Source: Pochonia chlamydosporia 170 | Lineage: Eukaryota; Ascomycota; Sordariomycetes; Hypocreales; Clavicipitaceae | Reading direction: 5' to 3' | NCBI RefSeq assembly: GCF_001653235.2 | Contig: NC_035793.1 | Span: forward strand, 1,798,001-1,862,000 | DNA length: 64,000 nt | Part shown: piece by piece, positions 21,542 through 31,358 of the stretch | Position numbering within the stretch: the first letter of the stretch is position 1 | Layout: the number at the start of each line of letters is the position of its first letter | Position numbers and translations under genes: made by a program | Notes under the pieces: generated by a model | Seen by the model: the letters and a program-made list of their open reading frames with translations, nothing else | What the model was told of the DNA's origin: nothing | The model's database searches: none

Positions 21542-23569
21542 TCAGCCGGCAAAACCACCGCGAGCCATCTTCTTAGCCCGGGCATCCCTCCTGTTGTGGT
21601 TTGCCCTGGAGCCCTTGTGCGCTTCTTTATTCCTCCTCGCCGCTTCGGTTTCCTTCTCGCCCGTCGGTCCGGCAACATTACCTCCGCGACCGCCTCGTCC
21701 TCGTCCTCTGCCAGCGCCACGGCCTCCTCTCCCTCCTCTCCCACCCCTGCCAGCTCCTCCGTCAAAGTCACTGTCTTCAGTACCCGAGCCAGCTGGACTG
21801 GCTCTCCAGGCTGTACGCTCAACCTGGGCTTGTTGTCCCGCAAAAGCGTACTTCGCCTCTAATCTCCTCTTTTGCTGAGGATTTCGTGCCAGCATAACCG
21901 CCCATCCCTCGATGGCTTCATCCGTCATGCCCGTCTCCTCCCTCAGCTTCGTGCGCGGATTGCCTCTTCTGGTGCCAGCGTCTCTGGCAAATATCCTCTC
22001 ATCCGATTGGTAGGCTCGGAAGAGGACTTGTTCGTTTCCATCATTCACCCCATCGGCTTCCTGGTTCATGGTATCGACGGTGCCACCAACATCGTCAGCG
22101 TCATACGTGTCATCACGCTCATCATCGTCTGAGTCAAATGACGCGAGGGCAGAAAGAATAGCAGCTTTGTTTGGTGCCGTGGATTTATCTCGAAGGAGTT
22201 CATCGGCGTTCTTTTGCGGTTTCTTGCCAAACGAGATTTTTGATACATCAGCGCTGAGGCGGTCAAAGTCATCATCGTCGAATACGTTCCGCCGGGTCGG
22301 AAGTTGCGGAGGTGTAGATCGAGGCGCAAGGTCTGGCTGAGGAACTTGAGTAGATCTATGTACCAACTTGTTAGCAACTTCGGCAGAATCACAGCCATCA
22401 ATAATGACGTATTTAATGTCCACGTACAAAGGTTCGCTCCTATCCGCCGTAGCCAAATGAGATGGTAGCGACTCAGCAAGCAAATTTGCAACAACCTGTT
22501 CCACATCATCCTTATACTCATCCAGACACCTGGAGACAAACCCAGACCCCAAGTCCGGGAACAAGTCCTGAATCTGAGTAATCTGACTCAAACGATGAAC
22601 ATGCATCTCATCCTGCACATCCTCATTCGTCTCCCTCCCCTTCCCCTTATCAACCTTCCTCCTCACCAGTCGTTTCGGTCTCACCATCGGGCCCTTCCTA
22701 AACGACTCCAACACCGCAATCCTCTTCTTCAAGCTCTCCGTCGCAGCGCCATTCTCCTCCGCCCTCCTCAGCAGAACCTTCAGCAGCGGCGTCGCAGTCA
22801 CCAGCTCCGCGACAAGCGAGTCGTTTACATTCAACGGGCCCGCCTTGTGCGCCTCCGCAGCGCTCTTCAAAGCAAACAGCTGGTCATTCAGCATAGACCA
22901 TTTCTGCGGCTCCGCCTCCGTAAGTCCAACGATGCAGAGATACGTCGTCGTGATAATGGCCTTGCGCAGCGGCGGATTCATAACCTTGAAGCACGTCACC
23001 AGCCCATCGTAGAAGTCTGATCCGGCTAGTAATTGCACGCATGCGTGCGGCGACACATGTAGCAGCGGGTTCAGCGTGGTGAGTTTATCCTCCACTAGTT
23101 TCAGGTCCCCCTTGATGCCGGAGTCGAGGTGTGGGATGAGGAGTTTCTTGAGAGCCGTGAGAGACGCATCGATGTGTGTGCTGGATGAGTGGGTGGTGAA
23201 GAGGTGTGCTATGGCTGGATATGTGCGCTTCTTGGGGTATATCCTTGCAAAGGCGGCGAGGAACGAGAGATCTAGTAGCTCTGGCGGGTTGAGGAGTTTG
23301 AACAGCCGCAATGAGAGGTGGAATACGGGTCGGAGGAGGAGCTTGGACTTTGATATGGATGGCGTTTCGGCAACTTGGTGGACAAAAGTTGATGTAAATC
23401 TGACGAGTGAGGTGTGTGTATGAGACTGCTTTTTGAATTCGTCATCCGAGAGGTCTAGATAGGCGTTGCAGAGTGTCGTCCATGCGTCTATGAGGGCATC
23501 CCATTCCGCCGGCGGGAGTTGTTGCTGCCATGTTGCCTTGGGGAAGGCTGCCAGCGGTGGAAGCGACAT
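21542..23569 (-). CDS. CUE-domain protein, ASCC2/Cue3-like, 675 aa
   Basis: This is a single exon, read from the ATG at 23569 (MSLPPLAAFPKATWQQQLPP); the frame upstream opens only with TTG. Residues 1-310 form a helical region resembling the ASCC2 N-terminal domain. The CUE domain lies at about 327-371 (ITQIQDLFPDLGSGFVSRCL, then VEQVVANLL) and would bind ubiquitin. A disordered acidic middle contains FDDDDFDRLSADVSK. The C-terminus has an Arg/Gly-rich block (GRGGRGGRGG type) and a basic tail ending MARGGFAG. In yeast and humans, Cue3/ASCC2 works in the complex that clears ubiquitinated stalled ribosomes. The RG-rich tail would suit RNA binding. Recognition rests on architecture and the CUE motif. 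It is divergent from the uS10 gene, which also belongs to translation. Confidence 0.8.
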   Translation of the reverse strand: MSLPPLAAFPKATWQQQLPPAEWDALIDAWTTLCNAYLDLSDDEFKKQSHTHTSLVRFTSTFVHQVAETPSISKSKLLLRPVFHLSLRLFKLLNPPELLDLSFLAAFARIYPKKRTYPAIAHLFTTHSSSTHIDASLTALKKLLIPHLDSGIKGDLKLVEDKLTTLNPLLHVSPHACVQLLAGSDFYDGLVTCFKVMNPPLRKAIITTTYLCIVGLTEAEPQKWSMLNDQLFALKSAAEAHKAGPLNVNDSLVAELVTATPLLKVLLRRAEENGAATESLKKRIAVLESFRKGPMVRPKRLVRRKVDKGKGRETNEDVQDEMHVHRLSQITQIQDLFPDLGSGFVSRCLDEYKDDVEQVVANLLAESLPSHLATADRSEPLYVDIKYVIIDGCDSAEVANKLVHRSTQVPQPDLAPRSTPPQLPTRRNVFDDDDFDRLSADVSKISFGKKPQKNADELLRDKSTAPNKAAILSALASFDSDDDERDDTYDADDVGGTVDTMNQEADGVNDGNEQVLFRAYQSDERIFARDAGTRRGNPRTKLREETGMTDEAIEGWAVMLARNPQQKRRLEAKYAFAGQQAQVERTAWRASPAGSGTEDSDFDGGAGRGGRGGRGGRGAGRGRGRGGRGGNVAGPTGEKETEAARRNKEAHKGSRANHNRRDARAKKMARGGFAG

Positions 23570-23971
23570 CTCTATGTTAATTGGAGAAAATACGAAGATG
23601 AAGAATCTCAATTCAAAGATTTGTTAAGAAACATGCGCCATTGTACCGGGTTCACAGCCCGTTATATCACACCCAGGCCGGATGATTCATTCTCAAGCTG
23701 AGTCGCTGACACTCAAGCTGCCAGCTTCACACCCCACCATCCATCCCTCCATGCAAGAGCACGTACCTCCCTCCAAACCAACCAATCACCATCCACCCAA
23801 ACAGGACTAGCGCCCACAAACCCAACTTTCAAATTTACCCAAAAACGCACCCCCACCAAAAAGTTTCCCATCTTCACCATCCTAATTCAACCACCAACTT
23901 CATCACTTTGCCGATACGTCGCCGCCTTCCTCGCGATCGAGTCGTGAAGTTTCAGCCCAAAAACCGCAATC
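23570..23971. promoter_or_regulatory. Divergent promoter of CUE gene and RPS20
   Basis: This 402-bp region is C/A-rich on the plus strand near the ribosomal gene. A CCAAT box in the form CCAATCA lies at 23782-23788, about 190 bp before the uS10 start, matching the core bound by the fungal CCAAT-binding complex. No gene was seen. Confidence 0.45.
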
Positions 23972-24424
23972 ATGTCTTACAACAAAGCCGACAAGGATAT
24001 TGGCGAGGCTCCCGTACGTTTCCTGCCACAATCTTCCCACCGAGCGTCCCAACTAACGTCAAACAGAAAGCCCACAAGATCCGCATCACCCTCACCTCCC
24101 GCAAGGTTAATGTCCTCGAGAAGGTGTGCACCGAGATCCTCGAGCGCGCCAAGAGCAAGGACCTGCGTGTCAAGGGCCCCGTCCGTCTGCCAACCCAGAC
24201 TTTGAAGATCACCACCCGTAAGACTCCTTGCGGTGAGGGTTCCAAGACGTGGGATTCTTATGAGATGCGCATCCACAAGCGTCTTATTGAGTAGGTTTTA
24301 TTCGTCCTTGGTGGAGGGTTTTCGCTAACATGGTGCTAGTCTGCATGCTCCTACTGAGGTTGTGAAGCAGATTATTGTCAATATTGATGCTGGTGTTGAG
24401 GTCGAGGTTACCATTGCTGCTTAA
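23972..24424 (+). CDS. RPS20: 40S ribosomal protein S20 (uS10), 116 aa
   Basis: Exons 23972-24013, 24067-24290 and 24340-24424 are separated by introns of 53 and 49 nt, giving 116 residues. The protein sits in the head of the small ribosomal subunit. Signature segments are [40 protein letters not shown], and [20 protein letters not shown] split by the second intron. The end is [20 protein letters not shown] followed by a final A. Length and every conserved block match eukaryotic uS10. The first exon is very short (14 codons), as is common for fungal ribosomal genes. Codon use is strongly biased to C-ending codons, unlike most neighbours, as expected for a highly expressed gene. Confidence 0.97.
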
Positions 24425-24705
24425 GTGTGGTGATGTAGCTGGCTCAGATAGGTCAATATACTGGGTTTACTAAGATTATAACTCGTGACTGTAGATTGGA
24501 GGTGACATGTGGACTGCAATTGACTGATATTGTAGAAGGTATTTTGTAACCCCATGGTTGTCTCCTATTTACGATACTTGATCCCCAGTACCCAATCAAT
24601 CATGTTCTGTATTTAAATCCATCAACGCCGTGATATGCTGCAGCTTATACATCCCAATTGTCCGGATAACCCGATTATTGCTCTACTCAAATATATACAA
24701 CATCC

Positions 24706-26740
24706 TCAAAAATCCCACCGCGTGCATTCTCGTGGCGGCGGCAAGTCAGGCATTATACCATTTGCAAACGTGCCGGTTTGAGCAAACGACGCCCATTGGT
24801 TCTTGGATTGCTCATCATAGGCATCCGTAGGCAGTTCAGTGTCCTTGTAGTAACCCGGCGCACCACCAGGGAACCATATGCGTGTCCAAGTTCCATCGAA
24901 TGCTCTGATGCCTGGCTTTCCTTCTTTGTATGTAACCGGCTTGCCTCGGAACGCGGCCAGCGACCCATCCATGTTTTTGGATGCGTAGCTCTCCAGTGAA
25001 GGGTGCTGCTTTGTGCTGTCCGGGGGATATGGGTTTCCACCGCCTGTGGCAGGGGCTGCTACTTGTTGAGGTTGGTTACTAGATGCGAATGGATTTTGTT
25101 GCTGTGAGGCGCCCTGACTAAATGGGCTGGAAGCATTCGCTCCAAATGCACCGTTGGGTTGGTTTTGCGTGTTTTGCGCAAAGGGGTTGCTCGCTGGCTG
25201 GCTGTCTGCTGTGGTTGTTGAAGCAAAGGGATTAGGTTTGGCACCTTGGCCGAACGGACTCTGGCTTTGTGCCGGTTGTTGGCCAAAAGGGCTGGACTGG
25301 GCCGCGTTTCCGGCCTGGTTTGAGGTATTAGATCCAAAGGGGTTCGGTGTAGCATTATTCTGGCTGGTATTCGAGCTTGCAAAGGGGTTTGCTGCCGCGG
25401 GAGCTTGTGTGTTGTTGTTGGCCGTTCCAACAGATCCAAATGGACTTGAGCTTTTGTTTGCCGCGCCGCCAGAGGCAAAGGGATTCGGCTGCGAGCCCAT
25501 TTGACCAACTTGACCAAAAGCGCTGGGCTGTGAGTTCGCAGGCTGCGCGGACTGACCGAATGCTGGCGCTCCAAAGGGACTCGGTTTAGCTCCAAGGGCG
25601 GATGCTTGTCCAAAAGCAGATGTAGGTTGAGAAGGCTGGCCAAACGCCGGGGCCGACGGTTGTGAAGGCTGTGAAGGCTGTGAAGGCTGTCCAAAGGGTG
25701 AGGCTTGGGGTTGTGAAGATGATTGCTGTCCGAATCCTGAGGCTGGCTGTGACGGCTGACCAAATCCCGAGCTTGGCTGAGCTGGTTGACCAAAGGCCTG
25801 TGTTCCAAAGGGATTCGGTCGTTGTCCCAGGGCTGCTGGCTGTCCAAATGCACTCGGCGTCGGCTGGGAACTACCTCCGCCAAACGGGGAGGTTGTGCTG
25901 GAACCGGTACTGAACGGATTCGCTTGTGCCGGCTGAGCCATGCCCACCGGTCTCTTTCCAACCTCGAATTCGCCGAAAGGAGCACCTTGAGAACCTTCTT
26001 GACAGATATCTAGTCGGTTGGGGTGCTTGTTTTCGGCCTCCACAATGAATCGAGCAGCGTCTTGTGCGTTTCGTGCCGCGTTCTGCATTTGTTGTTGCGC
26101 ATTTTGGTAGAGCTCCTGTGCCTGATTAAGCTGCAAAGAAACATTAGCGCCAGTTCCTGATGGTTGTGTGAAGATGTAATAGTGACCAACTCACAGCCTG
26201 CTGCTCATTCCCTGCCGCCTTGCCCATCATATAGTGTAGTCTCATCTCTTCAAAGCTCTGTTCCCGAGGGTACCCTCCAAAGAGCTGCTCTGGGGCATTT
26301 CTCCCTGGCGCGTAGGCCGACAGGATCCATTGGGGTGCTTCGCTCGTCAGGTCCTTCTCAATCGTGTCGACCGCGATGTTATACCTGTCTAGAGTGTCGA
26401 GAGTCAGTGCCATGGTTCGTCAAGTCGTCGAGCGGGTAGGCATCGCATACCAAAGGCATTTTGTAGCGGTCCGCTCCCACCGCCTCCTGCTCCGGAAGAT
26501 AGAGCGCCGAAGCGGTTCTGTGGTTGATTTCGATTGTTTCCAGCTCCGGGATGTTCAAATCGGCAGCTGCCTGCATATGGTGTTAGAGAGGATTCGTTGC
26601 AGGCAAGCGCGCATTCTTTCGCGTGAAAACGCTGAGGGCGACCGTGCGCAAACGTCTGTATGCGACAACTCTGCTGTCATTGGGATGAACATACTGCCAA
26701 ATTTGCAATTTCCCTGCTGGTAGAATTTGCAAATCGCCAT
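24706..26740 (-). CDS. NUP42: CCCH zinc-finger FG nucleoporin NUP42/Amo1-like, 594 aa
   Basis: Four exons are read: 26695-26740, 26451-26570, 26195-26388 and 24706-26130. Introns are 124, 62 and 64 nt, giving 594 residues. The N-terminus is a CCCH zinc finger (MAICKFYQQGNCKFGSSCRF then EH), split by the first intron. A helical region follows (RYNIAVDTIEKDLTSEAPQW, YMMGKAAGNEQQALNQAQEL). About 300 residues of FG repeats (SAFGQ, NPFG, SPFG, GFGQ types) are interspersed with Gln, Ser and Pro. The conserved C-terminal block includes SLESYASKNMDGSLAAFRGK, FDGTWTRIWFPGGAPGYY and ECTRWDF. This is the layout of Nup42/Amo1, a nuclear-pore component on the cytoplasmic face that helps mRNA export. The ATG at 26740 directly begins the zinc finger. 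It is on the same strand as the P450 upstream. Confidence 0.88.
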
Positions 26741-27519
26741 ATTGGGCGTTCGCTCGAACAAAGGGCTCGAGGATCAATCGGTCGGTCGGTCGGCGATCTA
26801 TAACTTCATGTCGGGAACAGAGGCAAGCCGAAGGATTGAGGCTCTCCGGAAACGCGGCTGGTACGAATTACTCAAGCTCGAGAGTGTGCAAATGCTTTGT
26901 TGAGCAACGAACGTTTGGACGGGGGTTGAGTTGGGAGGTGGAAGTTTGACGCGAAAAGAAATCCATCAGCCTTGCCCCAGCCTTGGTGGGAGGTGGAGAC
27001 GTGGTTGTGTTCTAACTGTGCATCTTCAATCAATGAAACAATATTTGGCCTCGAATCATTGGAAGCACCTTGCTCTTTTTTTCTTTTTTTTTATGATTAT
27101 TTTCTTTCTATAAGTATAGACTTATTTTATTTTATTGAAAATGGTTCTGCGAACAGTTTACTCCTCTCAGTTGTCAATACTCCACGCAAACGGCAGAGCA
27201 TGTAATGCCCATCCCGCTCAATTCAAGACTCATAGCTCAACAGTCAACCATCCCCCCTACGTATCATGTCAATCAAAATATTCCATCACACTCACTGACA
27301 GACATAACAGCACAAGTCCTCAAGACTCAAAAGATTACATTTTATTCCCAAAACTAATCTCTTAAACCCCCATCCCACCTCAGAAGCCAAACAAATAAAC
27401 CGTGCCCAGAAAATGCCGTCCATGATGCCGTTGAAAAAAAACCAGTTGACATTATGCATAAAAATCCCTTCCACCCCTTTTATTCAACACGATGAGCTCC
27501 TCATCCATCCCCCTCACAT
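26741..27519. other. Intergenic 779 bp
   Basis: This lies between the NUP42 start and the P450 stop, both on the minus strand. It includes A/T-rich stretches around 27070-27140. No gene, RNA or repeat array was recognised. Confidence 0.6.
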
Positions 27520-29382
27520 TCAGGCCTTCTCGGCCCTCCTAAACTCAACCATAGGACCCTTCTTGGCGCTGGTAAACGTATCAACCAGCTGGAACTCAGT
27601 CTCACGGTGACGTCCCCATTCCAAATCGGCGTGACCCTCACCAGGGTCAACGACACCAACAGCCCTTCGCAAATCATACATGTAAATAGTCCTAGCCAGG
27701 GTGGTAGTCATCTCGACGTAGGCAAGACCCTTGCCGATGCAGCCACGAGGTCCAATAGAGAAGGGGCAGAAGGCGCTCTGAGCGAGGGCAACGTCGTCGG
27801 CGGTCATGGTCTTGCCAGTAAGAGGGTTGACTTCGTCGCGCAACCACCGCTCGGGAGCATAGCCATATGGAACAGGGTAGTAGTTCTCGTTGTGGTGGAT
27901 AGTGTAGTGAGGAGTTCCGACAACAGTTCCCTGGGGGAGAGTGTGGCCGTCGATGGTGATGCCGCCGGCGAGAACTTCACGGGGCAGGATGCCGCCGACA
28001 GAGGGGGACAGACGCATGGCTTCGTCGACACAGGCGCGGAGGTACGTGCAGGATCCGAGAGCAGGGCCGTGGACAATCTCCTCGACGTCGCTGAATTTGT
28101 TGCGGATTTCTTCGGTGACGCGCTTGAGAGCGTGGGGATTGCGGACGAGATAGAACAGAGTTGAGGCCATGGCGGTGGAAGTGGTGTCTGAGCCGGCAAT
28201 GATGCTATTTCAGACTCTAGTTAGCATTGTTTTCCCTCTCTCCTTGGATTTCCAACATTTTGTCAGGATAAGCACAATTTCCACTTACAGCAAGTTGGAT
28301 TCACCCCAAAGCTCAGGAGTGCTGAAACCCTGTCCAGTCTCGGGATCACGAGCCTTGAGCAGATAGTAAAAGAAGTCACGACGATCCGTCTCTTCACCTA
28401 GCTTCGTTCGCTCAGTAAGCTGGCCCTTGCTGTAGGCCATGTATCGCGCCCGACCAGCAGCCAGCTTAGGGAACAGGAACTTGTCAATCTTGAGCTTGTC
28501 AACGATGGGCATGGTGCCGCAGATGAGATGGCGAGTGGTGGCAGCCTCGACGAGCTCCAGGGCAAAGCGGTTATCCGGCTTCTCCAACATGTGGAAGGCC
28601 TTGCCAAAGCTGAGATCGCCCAGGATATCCATGGCAAGGTAGTTGCACCAGTCGCTCATGTTGCGCGGCTTCGTCCAGCCCTTGGCGTCGACGCCGCTGT
28701 CGCTCATGCCAATCTGCTCGCAAAAGGTGCGCACATTGCCCAGGATGTAGCGCTGCATCTCCTTCATGGCGCTCTCGGAGAAGGCGTGCGAGAGGACGCG
28801 GCGCTTGCGGGCGTGCACGTCCTTGTCGCGGGTGTTGTGGGTGTTGGCGGCTGGGTGCACGAAGGCATCGTAGAATTCGGCCTTGCGCACATTGGACTTG
28901 AAGCCGTAGATGTCTTTGAGGGACTGGTTGGAGTTGAAGGAGACGGAGTTGGGGCCAAAGCGAACAGCCTTGCCTGGAGGTGGTGGTCTTGTCAGTAAAT
29001 GTTTACTCGAGACAATTGTGACATTTTTCTCTTACCATATTTCTGGTGCATGCGCCAGAATTCAAGGTGGCGATCGCCCTTATAAGCATGGTAAAGCTGG
29101 TAGGCGTCTGTGATTTTGGCCAGAAAAGGACCAGGATACTTGGCGAGAGGGTGGAAGAAGACCCTGTACACGACAAGGCCGAAAGCCTGGGAGAATTGAT
29201 GTTAGTACGATTCTGCGTATTTATTTTCTCTTGATTCAATTCCTCCATTGTTTTGCACCGCCAAACACTTCAATGGGAGGCGGGTGAGCAGTGAGCACCA
29301 TCGCCCAAAGCTTCATATCGTCGCAGCCATGACGCTCGCCCACCACACCAGCATCACGATTCACCACTTCATCTCACATCAT

Positions 29383-29413
<31 letters not shown>

Positions 29414-29521
29414 CATCCGGTATCACCGGAAAAGAAAAAAAGCAGCAACACTTACATAGAGCACTCCAGCTCCAGCCAGCAAGGCCAGGTACTGAGATAA
29501 ATGTCCCAGATCAATCTCCAT
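27520..29521 (-). CDS. Cytochrome P450 monooxygenase, 528 aa
   Basis: Four exons are read: 29456-29521, 29036-29186, 28289-28973 and 27520-28204. Introns are 269, 62 and 84 nt, giving 528 residues, normal for a fungal class II P450. The N-terminus is a membrane anchor ([19 protein letters not shown]) followed by HPLAKYPGP. The I-helix AGSDTTST (304-311) carries the oxygen-activation Thr. EAMR (362-365) is the ExxR pair, PERW follows, and [12 protein letters not shown] holds the heme-ligating Cys456. All essential residues are intact. It resembles the benzoate-hydroxylase/isotrichodermin-hydroxylase-like group, but I cannot assign a CYP family or substrate. No synthase, terpene cyclase or transporter adjoins it, so it does not sit in an obvious cluster. 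The first intron is unusually long and contains a TCA microsatellite. Confidence 0.92.
29380..29417 (+). repeat. (TCA)n microsatellite in P450 intron 1
   Basis: An imperfect then perfect run of ATC/TCA triplets lies inside the inferred 269-nt first intron of the P450 gene. It is preceded by CATCTCACATCATCTCACA-type imperfect copies. Confidence 0.8.
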
Positions 29522-31358
29522 ATTTGATCAGCGTGTCGAGGACTGACAAAGGTCAAGCAAGCAAAAGACACAAAAATATCCAGGACGAAAAAGCTAGAGC
29601 AGCAAAAGGGCCGCGCAAAACTCTCTTAAACAAATTTACAGTCTACCAGGGAACCAGCGCCCCCTCTCTCGTTTGTCCTGAACTCTCCACAAAGTCCAAA
29701 GTCCGGGCCCTCCTCTTCGTAAACAGACAATTGCGCCGGCGTCATCAAGATGGAATTTTGAAGAGCCTTTACGATTTCTGACGAGTGAGATGCCGTGGAT
29801 TGGAGATGCATGCGGCTTTCCACGGCACAGAATGGCACCTGCGCCTGGGCGCGCCTGGCATCAATCTGTGGGGGAAGCAGTTATCGATTAGCTCGAAGAA
29901 TGTGCAGATGTGCTGGGGGCTGGAAGATCCGCGTGCCGCACTGGGATTTGGGGGAGAGTTCGAGGGCATTTGGGGCAATTTGGGGACAACACTCAACTGG
30001 AGTCGGGGGCGGCTAGGTTCGGGCTGCCTCGCGGGCTTGGGGGAACAGTGACATGCACTGGAGCCAGGCATTAATTGAAGCACGCATTGGCGGACGAGAC
30101 AAGGCAAGACATTGGTCACACACCGTTTGCGTTGCAAAAGCATGGCATCATTTACTGCAATGTCTCACAGCGCCCCGGAGCTCTCGGCACGTCTGGACCT
30201 GATTGATCAGCCGCCATTTGAAGCTGAAATGGCTTGGTGCATTTAAGCAGCTGAATGTGGACGTGGTCCAGAGTACAAGCCAGCATTCAAGGCAGCCAGT
30301 CTGGTTTGGTGGTACGGAGTACTGTAGCATTGGACTGTGCCAACAGTCTGCAAAGACACAATGTGTCTGGTATTCCGTAGAATACAAATATCTTCCTCAC
30401 TGCCATGCTCACCAAACAAGCGGATTGCTTCGGCACCCCAACATCACCCATCCATCGTGTCAGATTAATACCCACAGCCTGAATTCAACTTTTATCCACA
30501 AGACACAAAACGCAGGCACGAAGTGACAAGCCATCATGCATCACCAGCCAAGCTACTCCGTCCACTCACAAAGACAAGCACAGTACTACAGCTGTACCTT
30601 TCAGCATTCAGCCAAAATAAGCTATTGCAAGGTAAAAGCAAAAATTGCCCTCGCCTTGCGTTCGGCAACCTCCGCGTGACCTGACTTAAGCCGGTGTTGG
30701 AATACATTCCGCTTGTGGTTCCGCCCCTAGAAAGGCCGGGAAATGTGGGGCCGTTGGCCCAGATATCCCGTCGACTGCCGCTCTGGGGCGCTTCTGGCAC
30801 CGTCGGATCAGCAGGGGGTCAGTGTCGCTGTTGGTGATTTGATCTTTCACTGATTTGCCAATAGTACTAGTAGATGTTATCAGTGGTGATGACGTTTTGG
30901 GGAGAGGTGAGAGATGACTCGGGTTCGCAATGCAAGTTGTCTCGGGTGTTTTGTGTGACTGTTCATTGTGCTGAAAGCAGGTCTGGGTGCGTGTCTCAGA
31001 TGGTTGCGTTGGTCCCAACCACAGCACAACTGGTAATGAGGCACGTTTCTCACCACGAAATGGCCTTATAATTTCCATTACGGTTGCCAATGTACACTGT
31101 AAATTTTTGCTTGTAGTTGCTATGATACCTCCTGCACATAGCATAATATGTCGTGGAATGTCTCTCATCTTGCCGAGTTATCAGCACAAGACGGCGGACA
31201 TTCTTGAAGTAAATATAATAGGAAATGGCAACACTTCACACAAGCATAAATAGACTTTCTTATGTCTGCAAATTATATTCTCACTAAATAGCCGCTCTCC
31301 CTCTCTTCCATTCAAACCTATAGTACATACCCAGCACCAGTTTTCTGCTCCCCACCAC
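29522..31358. other. Intergenic 1.8 kb
   Basis: This lies between the P450 start and the CWH43 stop, both on the minus strand. Open frames of up to 177 codons occur, but they are low-complexity or lack any splice-consistent extension. I see no RNA gene. It probably holds the P450 promoter and the CWH43 3' UTR. Confidence 0.55.

Noticed and set aside
25059..25985. 308-codon minus-strand frame inside NUP42
   Set aside because: Frame-shifted reading of the FG-repeat region; His/Leu/Arg composition and no motif.
29248..29781. 177-codon plus-strand frame over the P450 5' end
   Set aside because: Includes the TCA microsatellite read as Ser/His and opposes a well-supported P450 exon.
30686..31168. 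160-codon minus-strand frame between P450 and CWH43
   Set aside because: Composition is random and there is no motif; a possible novel gene cannot be excluded but has no positive support.
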